Assembly: GCA_900548405.1 (NCBI GenBank)
Contig: UNSJ01000063.1
Span: forward strand, 1-8,048
DNA: 8,048 bases
From: Candidatus Gastranaerophilales bacterium
GTDB lineage: Bacteria; Cyanobacteriota; Vampirovibrionia; Gastranaerophilales; Gastranaerophilaceae
Direction: 5' to 3'
Part shown: piece by piece, positions 1 to 6,452 of the stretch
Position numbering within the stretch: position 1 is the stretch's first letter
Layout: each line of letters opens with the position of its first letter
The notes under the pieces: model-generated
Told to the model about the DNA's origin: nothing
Database searches by the model: none
What the model saw: only the letters and a program-made list of their open reading frames with translations
Translations under genes and position numbers: made by a program

Positions 1-27
1 AAAATTAAATAAAAAATCTGTTTATAT

Positions 28-45
28 CCCCCCCCCCCCCCCCCC
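28..45. repeat. Homopolymer run of 18 C
   Basis: Eighteen consecutive C residues stand in otherwise AT-rich sequence. To the right, the reading frame immediately gives Ala-Val-Asn-Leu-Met-Trp-Ala, the conserved MtnA segment. To the left, the 27 bases give a short stop-free peptide (KLNKKSVYI) that does not resemble MtnA. With 18 C the only stop-free upstream frame is joined to mtnA; the other two frames meet TAA at 10-12 or 6-8. It could be an assembly or sequencing artefact near a contig end, a real rearrangement junction, or a slippage-prone tract. The sequence alone cannot decide, but an artefact is the simplest reading. Confidence 0.9.
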
Positions 46-46
46 A

Positions 47-808
47 GCCGTTAATCTTATGTGGGCTGTAAAAAAACAAAAAGATATTCTTAATTCATCA
101 ACCTCTGATATTTCAGGAATTGTTGAAGAACTTAAACAAAACGGGATTAAGCTTGAAAACGAAGATATTGAAATAAACAAAAAAATTGGTTACTACGGCG
201 CAGAAGTTGTTCCAAAAGGCGCAGCTATCCTCACACACTGTAACGCAGGCGCGCTTGCGACCGTAGCTTATGGAACTGCACTTGGTGTTGTGCGTTCGGC
301 TTTTGCAAACGATCCGACAATTCAAGTTTTTGCAGACGAAACAAGACCTCGCCAGCAGGGCGCAAGAATTACTACCCTTGAACTTACAATGGACGGAATC
401 CCAACTACACTTATTACTGACGGAATGTGTTCATACTTTATGAAAAAAGGTATGATTGATATGGTAGTTGTGGGCGCGGACAGAATTGCAGCAAACGGTG
501 ATACTGCTAACAAAATCGGCACTTACACAGTTGCAATCGCAGCAAAATATCATAATGTACCTTTTTACATTGCAGCACCTTTGTCAACTATTGATACAAG
601 TATTAAAACAGGCGATGAAATTGTTATTGAAGAACGCTCAAGGGAAGAAGTTACACATATTAACGGAAAAATTATCTGCGCACCTGAGGTTAACATAATT
701 AATCCTGGATTTGACGTAACCCCTCATGAATTAATTGCAGGTATAATCACAGAAAAAGGTATTCTTAAACCCGACTATACTAAATCAATAGCAGAAGCGT
801 TTAACTAA
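47..808 (+). CDS. mtnA: S-methyl-5-thioribose-1-phosphate isomerase, 5'-truncated
   Basis: This cytosolic enzyme of the methionine salvage pathway converts 5-methylthioribose 1-phosphate to 5-methylthioribulose 1-phosphate (eIF2B alpha/beta/delta-like superfamily). Numbering from the ATG at 59 gives 249 residues, against about 345-355 for the family. The conserved HCNAGALAT holds the catalytic Cys61, and VGADRIAANGDTANKIGTY holds the catalytic Asp141. Also present are the ETRPRQQGAR segment (95-103), AAPLSTIDT (172-180), EERSREEV and the terminal TPHELIAGIITEKGI (221-235). Homology continues upstream of the ATG through Ala-Val-Asn-Leu to base 47, so that ATG is an internal Met and not the true start. 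The missing part is roughly the first 90 residues (the N-terminal domain). The gene is either cut by an assembly problem at the C run or is a real 5' deletion. Its stop lies inside the convergent acyltransferase gene. No other methionine-salvage gene is in view. Confidence 0.93.
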   Translation, partial: AVNLMWAVKKQKDILNSSTSDISGIVEELKQNGIKLENEDIEINKKIGYYGAEVVPKGAAILTHCNAGALATVAYGTALGVVRSAFANDPTIQVFADETRPRQQGARITTLELTMDGIPTTLITDGMCSYFMKKGMIDMVVVGADRIAANGDTANKIGTYTVAIAAKYHNVPFYIAAPLSTIDTSIKTGDEIVIEERSREEVTHINGKIICAPEVNIINPGFDVTPHELIAGIITEKGILKPDYTKSIAEAFN

Positions 809-1855
809 CCTGTTTACAGGTTTTTCAAAAACATAAAATGATATAACACCAAATATCACTGCAATAAGAACCTCAGAAAAATATATGTAATAAGGGTGAG
901 CCTGTACATAGTGAATGTTGTGCTTCATAATTGATTGACAAACTGAGACTACCAACGGGTGCATTATGTATATTGCATAAGAACTTTGACCCAGCCACCC
1001 TGAAACATTATTATCCAAGAACTTCGACAGAATACCTTTTTGAATGATAAACAGATAAAACATTATGCTAAATAAAAATACAATAACAAAAGAACTTTTA
1101 CCCAATACTTTATCACTAAATATTGAATAATACATTATTACACCGAACAAACCTAATTCAAGTATACTGAACACACATTTAGATAAGTTGGAAGTACATT
1201 CTTCAAGTAATTTTCTCTCTTTAAGCATAGACAAAAAGTACCCAATTCCCATGCCATATAAACCGCGTAAAATCCCTATATTGAATAATAAAGCAGTATT
1301 GGTTACATGTCCACCAAATCCATAATTATTATTGTTCAAAAATATCCCAAGTGAGCATACTGTAATAATCCATATAATCAGATTAACATATTTTTTCTCA
1401 AATATTTTTGAAATATAAAAATAGAAAATACTAACCCAAAACAACACAGATACAAACCATGATACCCCGCAAAATGCACCACCTGTCATAGGAGCAAACC
1501 CGAGATTGTTTAATAAAAATAATCGTAATATATTTCCGTCATAACTGAATTTAAAATGAAATATTGCACTAAATATAGCGGATAAAACAATATAGACCCA
1601 TATCAAGGGAGCAAGCCTAAAAAACCTGTGTTTCATAAAATCAAAAGTATCTTGTTTAAGATTAATTGTTTGAAATAAAAAATATCCCGCCATTATAAAG
1701 AAAAATTCTACACATATATTACAATGCTTAATTCCCTTTAAAAAGTCTGTCGTAAAATCAGTATTTTGAAAAACACTAAAATGTATCATTACTATCAAAA
1801 CTGCGAATACAAAGCGTAAAAGTTCTATATTGTTTTTTCGTATCTTTGTTACCAT
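785..1855 (-). CDS. Integral membrane acyltransferase, acyltransferase-3 family (OafA/WecH-like)
   Basis: This 356-residue polytopic membrane protein has the hallmarks of the acyltransferase-3 family (Pfam Acyl_transf_3). Members move acetyl or other acyl groups onto surface sugars, lipids or peptides. The start has NNIELLRFVFAVLIVMIHF (8-26), with His25 as the likely catalytic His at the end of the first membrane helix. Then come EFFFIMAGYFLF (50-61), KHRFFRLAPLIWVY (75-88) with the conserved Arg pair, SWFVSVLFW (132-140), and the typical late segment WLGQSSYAIYIMHPLV (287-302). Many hydrophobic stretches suggest about ten membrane helices. AGGAAGG (minus strand, 1865-1871) lies 9 nt before the ATG and supports this start. 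The acceptor cannot be told from sequence, and no polysaccharide or lipid genes adjoin it. The gene is very AT-rich and sits in a tight pair with a divergent regulator, which suggests accessory status. Family assignment is secure; substrate unknown. Confidence 0.92.
   Translation of the reverse strand: MVTKIRKNNIELLRFVFAVLIVMIHFSVFQNTDFTTDFLKGIKHCNICVEFFFIMAGYFLFQTINLKQDTFDFMKHRFFRLAPLIWVYIVLSAIFSAIFHFKFSYDGNILRLFLLNNLGFAPMTGGAFCGVSWFVSVLFWVSIFYFYISKIFEKKYVNLIIWIITVCSLGIFLNNNNYGFGGHVTNTALLFNIGILRGLYGMGIGYFLSMLKERKLLEECTSNLSKCVFSILELGLFGVIMYYSIFSDKVLGKSSFVIVFLFSIMFYLFIIQKGILSKFLDNNVSGWLGQSSYAIYIMHPLVVSVCQSIMKHNIHYVQAHPYYIYFSEVLIAVIFGVISFYVFEKPVNRLVKRFCY
807..826 (+). terminator. Probable intrinsic terminator of mtnA
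   Basis: AACCTG (807-812) pairs with CAGGTT (817-822) around a TTTA loop, and the transcript continues with T to give a short U run (821-825). The stem is only 6 bp, so strength is uncertain. The hairpin begins within the mtnA stop codon and lies wholly within the last codons of the convergent acyltransferase gene. It acts only in the plus direction: the minus-strand copy has no U run after the stem. Confidence 0.5.
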
Positions 1856-1893
1856 AACAATTTACCTTCCTATCTCATGCCATTCATTTTCAT

Positions 1894-1922
1894 ATAATAG
1901 TACAATTTAATTACAAAATCAA
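1894..1922 (-). promoter_or_regulatory. Probable promoter of the acyltransferase gene
   Basis: Reading the minus strand, TTGATT (1922-1917) and TATTAT (1899-1894) are separated by exactly 17 bp, a good sigma-70-type match. The predicted start near 1887 gives a leader of about 32 nt that includes the AGGAAGG ribosome binding site. The first two bases of the -35 element are part of the inverted repeat at 1921-1936, so a protein bound there should block RNA polymerase. Confidence 0.55.
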
Positions 1923-1936
1923 GCATTAAAATGCTT
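1921..1936. promoter_or_regulatory. Inverted repeat, candidate operator of the XRE regulator
   Basis: AAGCATT (1921-1927) and AATGCTT (1930-1936) are perfect inverted repeats around a central AA. A further copy of the half-site, ATGCTTC, occurs at 1955-1961 as a direct repeat of 1931-1937, between the -35 and -10 of the regulator's own promoter. XRE-family repressors usually bind dyads of this size in the divergent region next to their gene. The position allows repression of the acyltransferase and autoregulation. Binding is inferred, not shown. Confidence 0.5.
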
Positions 1937-1946
1937 CTATATGGGA

Positions 1947-1975
1947 TTACAATTATGCTTCAATAGTTCCATAAT
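1947..1975 (+). promoter_or_regulatory. Probable promoter of the XRE regulator, predicted leaderless start
   Basis: TTACAA (1947-1952) and CATAAT (1970-1975) are spaced by 17 bp. The ATG begins 6 nt after the -10 element, so the predicted transcription start falls on or beside the A of the ATG at 1982. No Shine-Dalgarno-like sequence precedes the ATG, and an in-frame TAG at 1964-1966 rules out a much longer start. Both facts agree with a leaderless mRNA. Confidence 0.5.
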
Positions 1976-1981
1976 ATTGAT

Positions 1982-2305
1982 ATGACAGAATTTCAACAAC
2001 AATTTTCAAAACGTTTAAGAGAAATTAGAATTGCTTCCGGAATATCACAGGAAGAATTTGCAGAAGCCGTTGGAGTAGCCCCGAAAACAGTAAGCTATTG
2101 GGAAAACGGACATAATGCAATATCATTCAATAAGCTTCCCGTTATGGCAAATGCATTGGGAATACCTATTTACAAGTTATTTGTTTTTACAGATTCCCTT
2201 ACAAAAAACGATAATCAGGATATTATTGAATTCTTATCTTCGATGACAGAAAAAGAACGCAATACAGTTTTAGCAGTAATTAAAGCGATTTTGATGTTAA
2301 AATAA
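1982..2305 (+). CDS. XRE-family helix-turn-helix transcriptional regulator
   Basis: This small DNA-binding protein of 107 residues has a Cro/CI-type HTH over about residues 8-65. Helix 2 starts at SQEEFAEAVG (22-31), and the turn and recognition helix are VAPKTVSYWENG (32-43). LPVMANALGIPIYKLF (52-67) closes the fold. The C-terminal part (75-107, with MTEKERNTVLAVIKAIL) looks helical and may dimerise; no metabolite-binding or peptidase domain is attached. It is transcribed divergently from the acyltransferase, with a dyad between the two genes, so the likely role is a local repressor of the acyltransferase and of itself. The gene ends directly against the stop codon of convergent tyrA with no spacer. 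The absence of a partner toxin ORF argues against a toxin-antitoxin antitoxin. Family certain; target inferred. Confidence 0.88.
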   Translation: MTEFQQQFSKRLREIRIASGISQEEFAEAVGVAPKTVSYWENGHNAISFNKLPVMANALGIPIYKLFVFTDSLTKNDNQDIIEFLSSMTEKERNTVLAVIKAILMLK

Positions 2306-3043
2306 CTAAAACATCTTTGAACGAACAGATTTAACTTCGGCGATTGTTTTCGGATAGTCGCCGCTTGTTAATTCTCCAACAGCCTTATATAACTTTAATA
2401 TAGCCTGTTCAATGTTTTTGTGGTTCATAGAAACCATATCGCATGCCATTTCCTCATTAGACAGCGCAAGCCTTGTCATATCACGAAAACCGCTTGAAGC
2501 AATCTCAAGTGCAAGAGGATTGTCTTTAGCAGCAAGCATTAAAGCCTGAGCGATTACCATAGGCATGTGGGAAATCATTGCAGCGGCTTCATCATGCTTT
2601 TCAGGGGTTGTAAATACAGGCTTTGCATCCAAGTACTCTATAATTTCTATCAGTTTAGAATTTTTTTCACCTGTAATCACCCAGCGTGCACCTTTAAAAA
2701 GTCCCTCAAAAGAGTTTTCATAACCTTTATGCTCTGTGCCAGCCATTGGATGCGACGGAATAAAATTGTAAGGTCTTTTCTTCTCTGATACAAATTGTTT
2801 TAAACTGCAAACGTCTGTAACAATAGTTTCAGCAGGTAAAACATTTTCCAATTCATCCAAGACTTTCAGGGTTTTATTCATCGCTGTGCAGACAAAAACC
2901 ACATCTCTGTCTTTAAGCACATCGTAACTTTTATAAATATTTTCACCGCTCTGTGAATTTGAAACAGCTACTACGTCATAATCTTTTAAGGATTTGAACA
3001 ATGAGCCGCCTATTAAACCTAACCCGATAATTCCTATTTTCAT
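2306..3043 (-). CDS. tyrA: Prephenate/arogenate dehydrogenase
   Basis: This cytosolic enzyme of tyrosine biosynthesis oxidatively decarboxylates prephenate to 4-hydroxyphenylpyruvate, or arogenate to tyrosine. The Rossmann motif is GLGLIGGS (7-14). The catalytic segment SHPMAGTE (97-104) holds His98, and HD (150-151) and SHMP (158-161) follow. SSGFRDMTRLA (183-193) contains the Arg expected to bind the substrate carboxylate. At 245 residues it is a compact single-function form, without a chorismate mutase or ACT domain. After the second beta strand the loop reads VSNSQSG (27-33). The acidic residue that usually holds the NAD ribose is absent, which suggests NADP use, as in the cyanobacterial arogenate-specific enzyme whose loop I recall as VSRQQS. 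No Shine-Dalgarno is present; the ATG follows a TGATATAAT promoter element by 6 nt. Function is secure; substrate and cofactor choice are inferred. Confidence 0.93.
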   Translation of the reverse strand: MKIGIIGLGLIGGSLFKSLKDYDVVAVSNSQSGENIYKSYDVLKDRDVVFVCTAMNKTLKVLDELENVLPAETIVTDVCSLKQFVSEKKRPYNFIPSHPMAGTEHKGYENSFEGLFKGARWVITGEKNSKLIEIIEYLDAKPVFTTPEKHDEAAAMISHMPMVIAQALMLAAKDNPLALEIASSGFRDMTRLALSNEEMACDMVSMNHKNIEQAILKLYKAVGELTSGDYPKTIAEVKSVRSKMF

Positions 3044-3049
3044 AAAACT

Positions 3050-3074
3050 ATTATATCATAATTTATGATAAAAT
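3050..3074. promoter_or_regulatory. Divergent promoter pair built on a 17-bp palindrome (tyrA/mfd)
   Basis: TATCATAA (3054-3061) and TTATGATA (3063-3070) form a perfect dyad around one T. The right half supplies an extended -10 for mfd, TGA-TAAAAT (TG at 3066-3067, hexamer 3069-3074). The left half read on the minus strand supplies TGA-TATAAT for tyrA (hexamer 3055-3050). Each hexamer is followed by exactly 6 nt and then the ATG (3081 for mfd, 3043 for tyrA), so both transcripts should begin at their start codons. There is no good -35 at 17 bp on either side, which fits extended -10 promoters. The whole spacer between the genes is 37 bp. Confidence 0.55.
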
Positions 3075-3080
3075 AATGAT

Positions 3081-6000
3081 ATGTTTAACATAATCGCACC
3101 GAAAAATGATGAAAACTATGCTTTGTTCGAACATTACCTGACAAAGTCGTTTTCGTTTGCAGTAACGGGTTTGACTACACTTTTACGGCTTTTGTTAATC
3201 CAAAAAATCCATAAGATAACAGAAAAGAAAGTCCTTGTAATAACCGCAACCGAACAAAACGCACTTAAATATCAAAACGATTTAAAAAAAGCATTTGGTG
3301 TAAACGCTGATTTAATACCTTTTCAGAACATATCTATGTATGAAAGCGTTTCGCCAAACAGATACGATTATGCTGAGCAGGTAAGGGTTTTGACAGAAAA
3401 ACCAGACGTTGTAATTGCTCCTGTTAAGGCACTTCTTGAAAAATTCCCGACACAGAAATTTTATGAAGAAAACTCTGTTACCGTAAAAGTCGGGGATGAA
3501 ATAGATTTGAAAAAACTTATTCAGCAGTTTGTGGATTTGGGCTACAAACGCTCTACTATGGTATCTGATATTGGAGAATTCAGTGTTCGCGGCGATATTA
3601 TAGACTTCTTTTCTCTTGATAAGAATGCCGTCAGAATTGAGCTTTGGGGCGACGAAATTGTTGATATAAGATATTTTAACAACGAAAGTCAAAAATCCAT
3701 CGAAAAAATTAAGTCCGCAAAAATTATGCCGATGTATAAATTCACCTTGAAAAACGGTGTTCCCGATGAAATTAAAAAAGAAGATGAAGAAGGATATTTT
3801 GAAGGCATAGAGGTTTACCAAAACTATTTTAACACTGATTTGGCAAGCATTTTGGATTATTTCAAAGATTATATTATAGTTCTTGATGAAACATCCGAGC
3901 TTTATTCAAAATACGAATTTGTGGACAAAAACTTTGAAGAACAGCTTCAGGAAAATTTAAAACTCGGCTTGAATGTTGATTTAAAAGGCAGAAATCATAT
4001 ACCTTTTGAGGATTTTATCCAAAAATCGGCAGGATTTGTAAAAGTCGGGTTAAACAACTTTATTGACAGCGAAATTGACGACATAATCGAGTTTAATTCA
4101 CAGCCTGTACAAAATTTTGGTGCAAAACTTGATGACATTGCAGGTTATATCAATTCAAAACACGATTACAGAATTATAATAGCTACCGATTATCCTGAAC
4201 GGGTAAAAGAAATTCTTAATGAGCGGGAAATTTTTGATGTCGAATACAACGAAAGCCTCTCATCAGCAGGCGCAATCCTTGAGGATTTCAAAACTGTAAT
4301 CCTTACTGACAGAGAACTTTTCAACAAAAGAACAAAAGAAGTAACTTCTTCAAAACGCTCCTATTACAAAGAAAAACCCGAATATATAGAAAACATTAAC
4401 GACATAAAAGAGGGTGAATACGTTGTCCACAGCGTACATGGTGTCGGGGTTTACAAAGGTCTTTCGCAGCAGGAAATCGACGGACAGCTTAAGGATTATC
4501 TGACAATAGAATACGCAAATAAAGACAGGCTTCATATTCCCGCAGAACAGATTAATCTTCTTGTAAGATATCGCGGCTCGGGCTCTCTTAAACCTAAGCT
4601 TTCCCGAATGGGCGGAAAAGACTGGGAAAACACTAAAACACGTGTTAAAAAAGAAGTTGAACAGGTTGCTTATGATTTGCTCCGCCTTTATGCAAAACGC
4701 AAGATGCAGACAGGTATTCAGTTCCTCCCTGATACAACATGGCAGGTTGAGATGGAAGAAGCTTTTGAGTACACTGAAACACCTGATCAAATGAAGGCAA
4801 TCACTGACGTTAAAGCTGATATGGAATGCGAAAAACCTATGGACAGACTTATTTGCGGTGATGTAGGGTTTGGCAAAACAGAGGTTGCAATGCGTGGAAT
4901 ATTTAAAGCCGTAACCTCAGGAAAACAGGTTGCAGTGGTTGTTCCGACAACAATTCTTGCATTACAGCATTTTCAAACAATTTCCGAACGCTTTAAACCT
5001 TTCGGGGTAAATGTTGAGCTGATGTCGCGTTTCCGCTCCCAAAAGGAACAAAAAGAAACAATAAAACACCTTGCAACAGGCGAATGCGATGTTGTAATAG
5101 GCACTCACAGGCTTTTGCAGGAGGGGATTGTATTTAAGGATTTGGGGCTTCTTGTAATCGATGAGGAGCACAGATTTGGTGTACGCCACAAAGAAAAGTT
5201 AAAACAATTGCGTGAAAACATTGATATCATAACAATGTCGGCAACTCCTATTCCAAGAACACTTTATATGTCGCTTTCAGGCATTAAAGATATGTCAATC
5301 ATCAATACTCCGCCTAAAAACAGACTTCCGATTAAAACATTTGTAGGCGAATGGAATGAAAATATGGTTAAAAACGCTATTACCCATGAACTTGACAGGG
5401 AAGGTCAGGTATTTTATCTTTACAACCGCGTTGAAACCATTGATGAATTCAGAATGCAGCTTCAAAAACTTGTTCCAAACGCCAGAATTGCAATCGGTCA
5501 CGGGCAAATGGATGAAAAAACACTTGAAAAAGTTATCGTTGATTTCGCAAATCAGGAATATGATATTCTGCTTGCCACAACAATTATTGAAAACGGCATT
5601 GATATTCCGAATGCAAACACAATGATAATCCATAATGCCGATAAATTCGGTCTTGCACAACTCTACCAGCTGAGAGGACGTGTGGGACGTTCGCAAAGAC
5701 AGGCTTACTGCTACTGTTTCTATACAAAATCAAAAGAGATTACCAAAGAAGCAATGCAAAGACTGAAAGCTATTAAAGAATTTACAACGCTCGGAAGCGG
5801 TTATCAAATCGCAATGCGTGATGTTGAAATCAGAGGTGTCGGAAACATCTTAGGCACAAAACAGCATGGTCACATGGTGAATGTCGGGTTTGACACATAC
5901 TGCCAGCTTTTGGAAGAAACCGTTCAGGAGCTTCAAGGTCAGGTTGTTGACAAAACCAATCCGACAATTGTAGATATCAACGTAACAGCATACATTCCTG

Positions 6001-6443
6001 ATGAGTGGGTGGGTTCTGCCGACCAGAAAATGATTGAATATAAACGGTTAGCGGATGTAAAATCAGAAGTTGAGCTGGATTATATTACAGAGGAGTGGAA
6101 AGACCGCTTTGCCAAACCGCCCGAAAGTGTTGAAAACCTTATAAAACTTATTAAATTAAGACTTGCGGCAACAGAAGTCAAAATTGCACTTATACGCGAA
6201 ACCGAAGATAATATAAGGATTTATACGCCTTATACGCAGCCTGAATGGAAAATTATTCAACGCACTCTGCCTTCTGAAATACTTAAACGAATAAAATTTA
6301 CAATTGCACCAAAGTCTTGTCAGGAAGGCAATTCAATCTTACTGTTAAATAATGCCTATATGAATTTTAATGAAGTATTTAACATTTTGACAGATTTGTT
6401 CTATTATATAAATAAAACTAAAAACGATTATACGAAAAAATAA
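3081..6443 (+). CDS. mfd: Transcription-repair coupling factor Mfd
   Basis: This ATP-dependent DNA translocase removes RNA polymerase stalled at DNA lesions and recruits UvrA. At 1120 residues it is near the usual length (about 1150). A UvrB-like N-terminal module (about 1-215) includes PFQNISMYESVSPNRYDYAEQ and GEFSVRGDIIDFF; its ATP site is degenerate, as is normal here. The RNA-polymerase-interacting (CarD-like) domain starts at EYVVHSVHGVGVYKG (446-460), followed by the relay-helix segment GGKDWENTKTRVKK from 511. The RecG-like motor has Walker A GDVGFGKT (593-600), DEEH (694-697), SAT (720-722) and QLRGRVGR (863-870). The translocation motif region has EIRGVGNILG (916-925) and HGHMVNVGFDTYCQLL. 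A C-terminal regulatory domain spans about 985-1095. All catalytic motifs are intact. No Shine-Dalgarno precedes the ATG, which lies 6 nt after an extended -10. It heads a unit with the downstream isomerase gene. Confidence 0.97.
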   Translation: MFNIIAPKNDENYALFEHYLTKSFSFAVTGLTTLLRLLLIQKIHKITEKKVLVITATEQNALKYQNDLKKAFGVNADLIPFQNISMYESVSPNRYDYAEQVRVLTEKPDVVIAPVKALLEKFPTQKFYEENSVTVKVGDEIDLKKLIQQFVDLGYKRSTMVSDIGEFSVRGDIIDFFSLDKNAVRIELWGDEIVDIRYFNNESQKSIEKIKSAKIMPMYKFTLKNGVPDEIKKEDEEGYFEGIEVYQNYFNTDLASILDYFKDYIIVLDETSELYSKYEFVDKNFEEQLQENLKLGLNVDLKGRNHIPFEDFIQKSAGFVKVGLNNFIDSEIDDIIEFNSQPVQNFGAKLDDIAGYINSKHDYRIIIATDYPERVKEILNEREIFDVEYNESLSSAGAILEDFKTVILTDRELFNKRTKEVTSSKRSYYKEKPEYIENINDIKEGEYVVHSVHGVGVYKGLSQQEIDGQLKDYLTIEYANKDRLHIPAEQINLLVRYRGSGSLKPKLSRMGGKDWENTKTRVKKEVEQVAYDLLRLYAKRKMQTGIQFLPDTTWQVEMEEAFEYTETPDQMKAITDVKADMECEKPMDRLICGDVGFGKTEVAMRGIFKAVTSGKQVAVVVPTTILALQHFQTISERFKPFGVNVELMSRFRSQKEQKETIKHLATGECDVVIGTHRLLQEGIVFKDLGLLVIDEEHRFGVRHKEKLKQLRENIDIITMSATPIPRTLYMSLSGIKDMSIINTPPKNRLPIKTFVGEWNENMVKNAITHELDREGQVFYLYNRVETIDEFRMQLQKLVPNARIAIGHGQMDEKTLEKVIVDFANQEYDILLATTIIENGIDIPNANTMIIHNADKFGLAQLYQLRGRVGRSQRQAYCYCFYTKSKEITKEAMQRLKAIKEFTTLGSGYQIAMRDVEIRGVGNILGTKQHGHMVNVGFDTYCQLLEETVQELQGQVVDKTNPTIVDINVTAYIPDEWVGSADQKMIEYKRLADVKSEVELDYITEEWKDRFAKPPESVENLIKLIKLRLAATEVKIALIRETEDNIRIYTPYTQPEWKIIQRTLPSEILKRIKFTIAPKSCQEGNSILLLNNAYMNFNEVFNILTDLFYYINKTKNDYTKK

Positions 6444-6447
6444 GGAG
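6442..6447 (+). promoter_or_regulatory. Shine-Dalgarno overlapping the mfd stop codon
   Basis: AAGGAG starts within the TAA stop of mfd (6441-6443) and lies 5 nt before the ATG at 6453. It fixes the start of the isomerase lipoprotein, and the 9-nt gap between the genes suggests translational coupling within one mRNA. It contrasts with mfd, tyrA and the XRE gene, which have no such site. Confidence 0.8.
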
Positions 6448-6452
6448 ACATT

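Noticed and set aside
113..698. Small open frames on both strands within mtnA
   Set aside because: They overlap the catalytic MtnA code and have no independent start signals.
1982..2305. XRE protein as the antitoxin of a toxin-antitoxin pair
   Set aside because: No toxin-sized gene adjoins it on the same strand; the only partner is a divergent membrane acyltransferase.
2293..2318. GATGTT/AACATC hairpin around the XRE gene stop, followed by TTT
   Set aside because: A 6-bp AT-rich stem with an 11-nt loop and only three T is too weak to call a terminator.
2338..2363. CGGCGA/TCGCCG inverted repeat near the 3' end of tyrA
   Set aside because: The loop is 14 nt, there is no T run on either side, and it lies in conserved coding sequence; not supported as a terminator.
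3081..3400. Missing Walker A motif in the N-terminal part of Mfd as a sign of damage
   Set aside because: The UvrB-like module of Mfd normally has a degenerate ATP site; the functional motor is the RecG-like half, which is intact.
3312..5696. Several minus-strand open frames of 75-169 codons inside mfd
   Set aside because: They lie opposite a complete, conserved Mfd frame, are rich in Phe, Cys and Asn as expected for antisense of Lys/Glu/Val-rich code, and match no family I know.
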